64,000 nucleotides of DNA from Pholiota molesta (Eukaryota > Basidiomycota > Agaricomycetes > Agaricales > Strophariaceae), in assembly GCA_014925825.1 (NCBI GenBank), contig JACGCK010000005.1:124001-188000 (forward strand), given 5' to 3'. The notes beneath the pieces were generated by a model. That model saw nothing but the letters and a program-made list of their open reading frames with translations, made no database searches and was not told where the DNA came from. Positions 61,283-64,000 of this stretch are shown in pieces. Each line of letters starts with the position of its first letter. Positions within the stretch are counted from its first letter, which is position 1. The translations under genes were made by a program, and so were the position numbers.

Positions 61283-62978
61283 TTAAGCAGTGGTCTCCGC
61301 TACAGCAGGAGTCTCCGCTTCGGCAGTAGTCTTAGCTTTGAGCTTAGCTGCGCGGGCGCGCTCGCTAGCTTTGCGGATTGCCCATGTGAATTCATAGGTC
61401 CTAACAGCATCTGCAACCACGAATTTAGATAATGAACCCTGTATAATTTTGAGGATGACGATCACCTTCGTACGAGCTAAGGATTTGCGCTTCCTCAGCA
61501 TCCTCTTCAATATCCTCGATGACATCGATCAAGTGGGAAACTTCGGAGAAGAAGGGGTCATCATCAGCAAAGCGAATAGTCGTCTCGTTATCGTCTCCTG
61601 GTTTCCGGATATAGAGAACAGGTTGCACGTAAGGGTTGACCAACCTGCAAAGCTTGCATCAGAGACCCCGCCTTTCAAAATAATAAGTCTCGAAAAAGGA
61701 ACGTACTTGAGAGAGTAGCCATCTGCATAAACCTCAAATTCGCAACTATAATTGTGACCTTGGAGAGCGACAAGATGAGTGAAGCTTCCTACGGCGCCGC
61801 TATCATATTTCCTGTGCAAATATAATATGTTAATAAAACCACGGAAACCGGAACCAGTATGTCCTACCAAACGGCTGCGGTCACTCGGGGAATTCGATTT
61901 TCAGGAGGAATCTTGCTTTCGTCAACGGTCATTTTCGAAAGCTGACCAGCATTCTCGTCCCATTCAAGAGAGTGGGCTTCGACGGTGTCGATGTCCACCT
62001 CTCCTCCAAAGTAGCGCGATAAATCGCAGAAATGAGTTCCTTGCTCAATTACCGGGCCGGCGCTAAAGGTAATGAACGTACGTCATTAGCTATATTTATA
62101 GCTGGAAAAAAAATTGTGGTGCACCTTTTAGATTTGTCCCACCAGTCAGGCTTCCCGATAGATTCATAGGCGCAAGCATAGCGGGCGATGGTACTCATTA
62201 CCGTCAAGTTGTTTTCGTTTATGATCTGCTTCATCATTTGAACAGCTTTGAGGTAACGCAACATATATCTACGCCGTGTCTATGTCAGCGCCGGCAGAAT
62301 CGCGTTAAGAAAAAGATACATACCCCACAGAGCATGTAGTATGAGAATCCTGGATCATTTTGGCAATCTTGAATCCATCTTCAATCTCTTCTTCTGGACC
62401 AGTGGTGATGGGCTTCTCAATGAACATGGCAACTCCAGGGAAGTGCTTCAGGATCTGCAGTTCGATGTCTCGGCCTGGGCGCAGGCTCCCGCGGAACATG
62501 GGAGGGCTTCCGACGATAATAGCGCGGGGTCTGTCTTGTGGCGCCATGTTGCGAACAAAGTCTTCGAAGGTTTTGAAGACACGAGTGTCTTGGTATGCTG
62601 ATACGACGAAAGAGTCGCATTTCTTTTGAAGGACAGCAGTCGCGCGCTCAATCGCAGGATCAATCAGGGCAACGACCTTGAGACGAGGACCAAGTTTACT
62701 ATTGAATTCTTTGATCTATGAATGCCATAATCAGAACTCGGGGAAACATACTGTTCAAAGCGGAACGAGTGATTCCAAGGTCCCTCATCGGATCCTGGCA
62801 TAAATAATATCTAGTTAGAAGTCCTGACAGAAAGAGGGCCCGAACATACCGAACATGATGTTACCCGCGCCAATAAATACCACATTGAAGTTGTCTGTTC
62901 CACCAATGGCTGTTGTCCTTCAGATACGAGTCAGTATTTCCGGGACAGAGTAGATACTCCCAAGACGTACTTGTCCAT
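61283..62978 (-). CDS. Gfo/Idh/MocA-family oxidoreductase
   Basis: NAD(P)-dependent sugar or diol dehydrogenase family; substrate unknown. Short first exon MDK joins to TTAIGGTDNFNVVFIGAGNI, the nucleotide-binding glycine motif. Next exons have KVVALIDPAIERATAVLQKK, DRPRAIIVGSPPMFRGSLRP and FIEKPITTGPEEE (the EKP motif with catalytic Lys). Then TCSVGYMLRYLKAVQMMKQI, IEQGTHFCDLSRYFGGEVD (His of the DxxxH-like motif), and FTHLVALQGHNYSCEFEVYA. The C-terminal helix is DAVRTYEFTWAIRKASERAR with an Ala/Thr/Glu tail. About eight introns, frame consistent. Confidence 0.85.
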
Positions 62979-63641
62979 AGGCACGAGCCTGGAGGGGTCA
63001 ATGGAGGGGCGGCGCGATCCTGAATTCGCAGCTGAATCCCTGCGGCTAGAGCCACGCCTCTCTGCAGATCGTTGGAACATGGCAAATACGAAGAAAGTGG
63101 AAGGGAAGCAGGATATCGGATGGGAGTCGAGAAGAAGGGGAGATATAGATATTGCTGCTTATGTACTTGACGATCGATATGATATGAATAACACGCGTTG
63201 GAGTAGATTGCGCACATAAGGGGAAGCCGTCCCATGATCATTGCCCCAAGATCCATTCCGGGGCCCATCGCGTATTATTTGAATTGGTCCCCCTATCGAC
63301 GTCGCTTCTCTTTGTGGTGCATGCGCTGGCTGCGCTGCGTCTCCCTCGAACGCGGCTCGGAGCACTGGGCGCGTTGAGCACTGAGCGCGTTGAGCTATTT
63401 CTTCGCCTTTCTTCCGTGTTGGTCACGTGCACCACAGAAACCCCTAACATGAACAGGAATCGGAATCCGGCTGGTATATTCTGATATAAGTTAATCGTAG
63501 AATTACATAGTTCGTTCCAAATTCTTCCAAGATGTCGAGCTGATTCCAGAGCAGAAGTGTTGTTCCTTATGCACTCCTAGTGTCCAAAAGATCCCCCAAG
63601 TGGGTTGAATGCAATGTAATGTTGGGGGGAATGAATAGACA
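62979..63641. other. Upstream region of the oxidoreductase gene
   Basis: About 660 bases. Open frames exist on both strands, but none has recognised domains. A repeated GCGCGTTGAG word occurs near 63367-63392. Presumed promoter and 3' flank of the next gene. Confidence 0.4.
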
Positions 63642-64000
63642 CTAAGATGATGGTTCCTCCATGATCTTTTGTTCCTTTCTCATGAGTTGTTCTCGTCGGC
63701 GCTCAGCAGCGCGTTCGGCCGCTTCTAGGCGGTCTGTCATCGCTTTCAGCTCGGCCTTGAGCTTTTCGTTTTCTTGTGCCAATTTCATCACGTTTGACGC
63801 CCGCTTCTGAATCTTTTGGCCCCTGCCGAATCGTGCGACATCAAAGTTTCAGCCCATCAATACAGTGAACAGAAAGCAATAGGACGCACTCTGGAGTTTC
63901 AGGATCGATGAATGTCGAAAAGTCGAGACTCAGATCAGTGGTGGGTATCTCTGGGAGGTTTGCGATCATCGGGACGCGTTCAACCTTGGGAGACGCGGTT
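63642..64000 (-). CDS. C-terminal part of a coiled-coil protein (runs off the right edge)
   Basis: Unrecognised. The last two exons are visible: 64000-63890 (PMIANLPEIPTTDLSLDFST) and 63822-63642, joined in phase across a GTGCGT...CGGCAG intron. The final exon is a charged helix with heptad spacing (VMKLAQENEKLKAELKAMTD, ERRREQLMRKEQKIMEEPSS) and ends at TAG 63642-63644. A basic Q-K-R start followed by leucine heptads could be the end of a bZIP-like or other coiled-coil protein; the rest is outside. Confidence 0.7.

Overview
The window is nuclear DNA of a filamentous fungus, most likely a basidiomycete (Agaricomycetes). Genes are tightly packed on both strands and carry many short introns, mostly 45-60 bases, with GTRNGY donors. 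The gene content is typical fungal housekeeping: serine hydroxymethyltransferase, succinate dehydrogenase flavoprotein, sulfide:quinone oxidoreductase, AP-1 beta-adaptin, Shr3, Rmd5/Gid2, Gyp7, Rmp1 and others. No rRNA, tRNA or CRISPR array was recognised.

Layout. 1-620 holds the 5' part of a serine hydroxymethyltransferase gene on the minus strand. 1166-11821 is a full-length Ty3/gypsy chromovirus with two 279-base LTRs that differ at two positions. It encodes Gag with a CCHC knuckle, protease, reverse transcriptase/RNase H, and integrase with a C-terminal chromodomain. It also has an extra open reading frame in the env position, between pol and the 3' LTR. A second element is nested inside that frame in the opposite orientation: a 1.5-kb Gag-only copia-type LTR element with identical 144-base LTRs and a 5-base target duplication. 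11822-13227 is GC-rich at first and shows no convincing gene.

From 13228 to the end the window is gene-dense: HeH/MSC inner-nuclear-membrane protein, sulfide:quinone oxidoreductase, an unrecognised small protein, a repeat-bearing gap with a MITE-like inverted repeat, a GPI-anchored serine-rich cupredoxin, RNase MRP subunit Rmp1, AP-1 beta, an OTU deubiquitinase, an armadillo-like protein, an amino-acid permease, pirin, Nsa1/WDR74, Rmd5, a TBC1D5-like RabGAP, SDHA, an SPF45-like splicing factor, a small unknown protein, an RsfS-like protein, Shr3, LETM1, an ALKBH1-like dioxygenase, ribosomal protein eS21, a Gyp7-like RabGAP, aprataxin, a Gfo/Idh/MocA oxidoreductase and the 3' end of a coiled-coil gene. 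Many neighbours are divergent pairs separated by 30-210 bases, or convergent pairs separated by 40-200 bases.

One property dominates the reading. Almost every conserved gene contains one or more single-base losses, each repaired by lengthening a homopolymer run by one base, and no gain was seen. This affects essential genes such as SDHA, eS21 and AP-1 beta as well as the retrotransposon. I read it as homopolymer under-calling in the source assembly, not as pseudogenisation. Broken genes are therefore annotated as CDS with the break noted, and the chromovirus may be intact in the real genome. There is no operon logic; functional links such as Shr3 plus a permease, or the mitochondrial group of LETM1, RsfS-like, SDHA and sulfide:quinone oxidoreductase, are probably chance neighbours.
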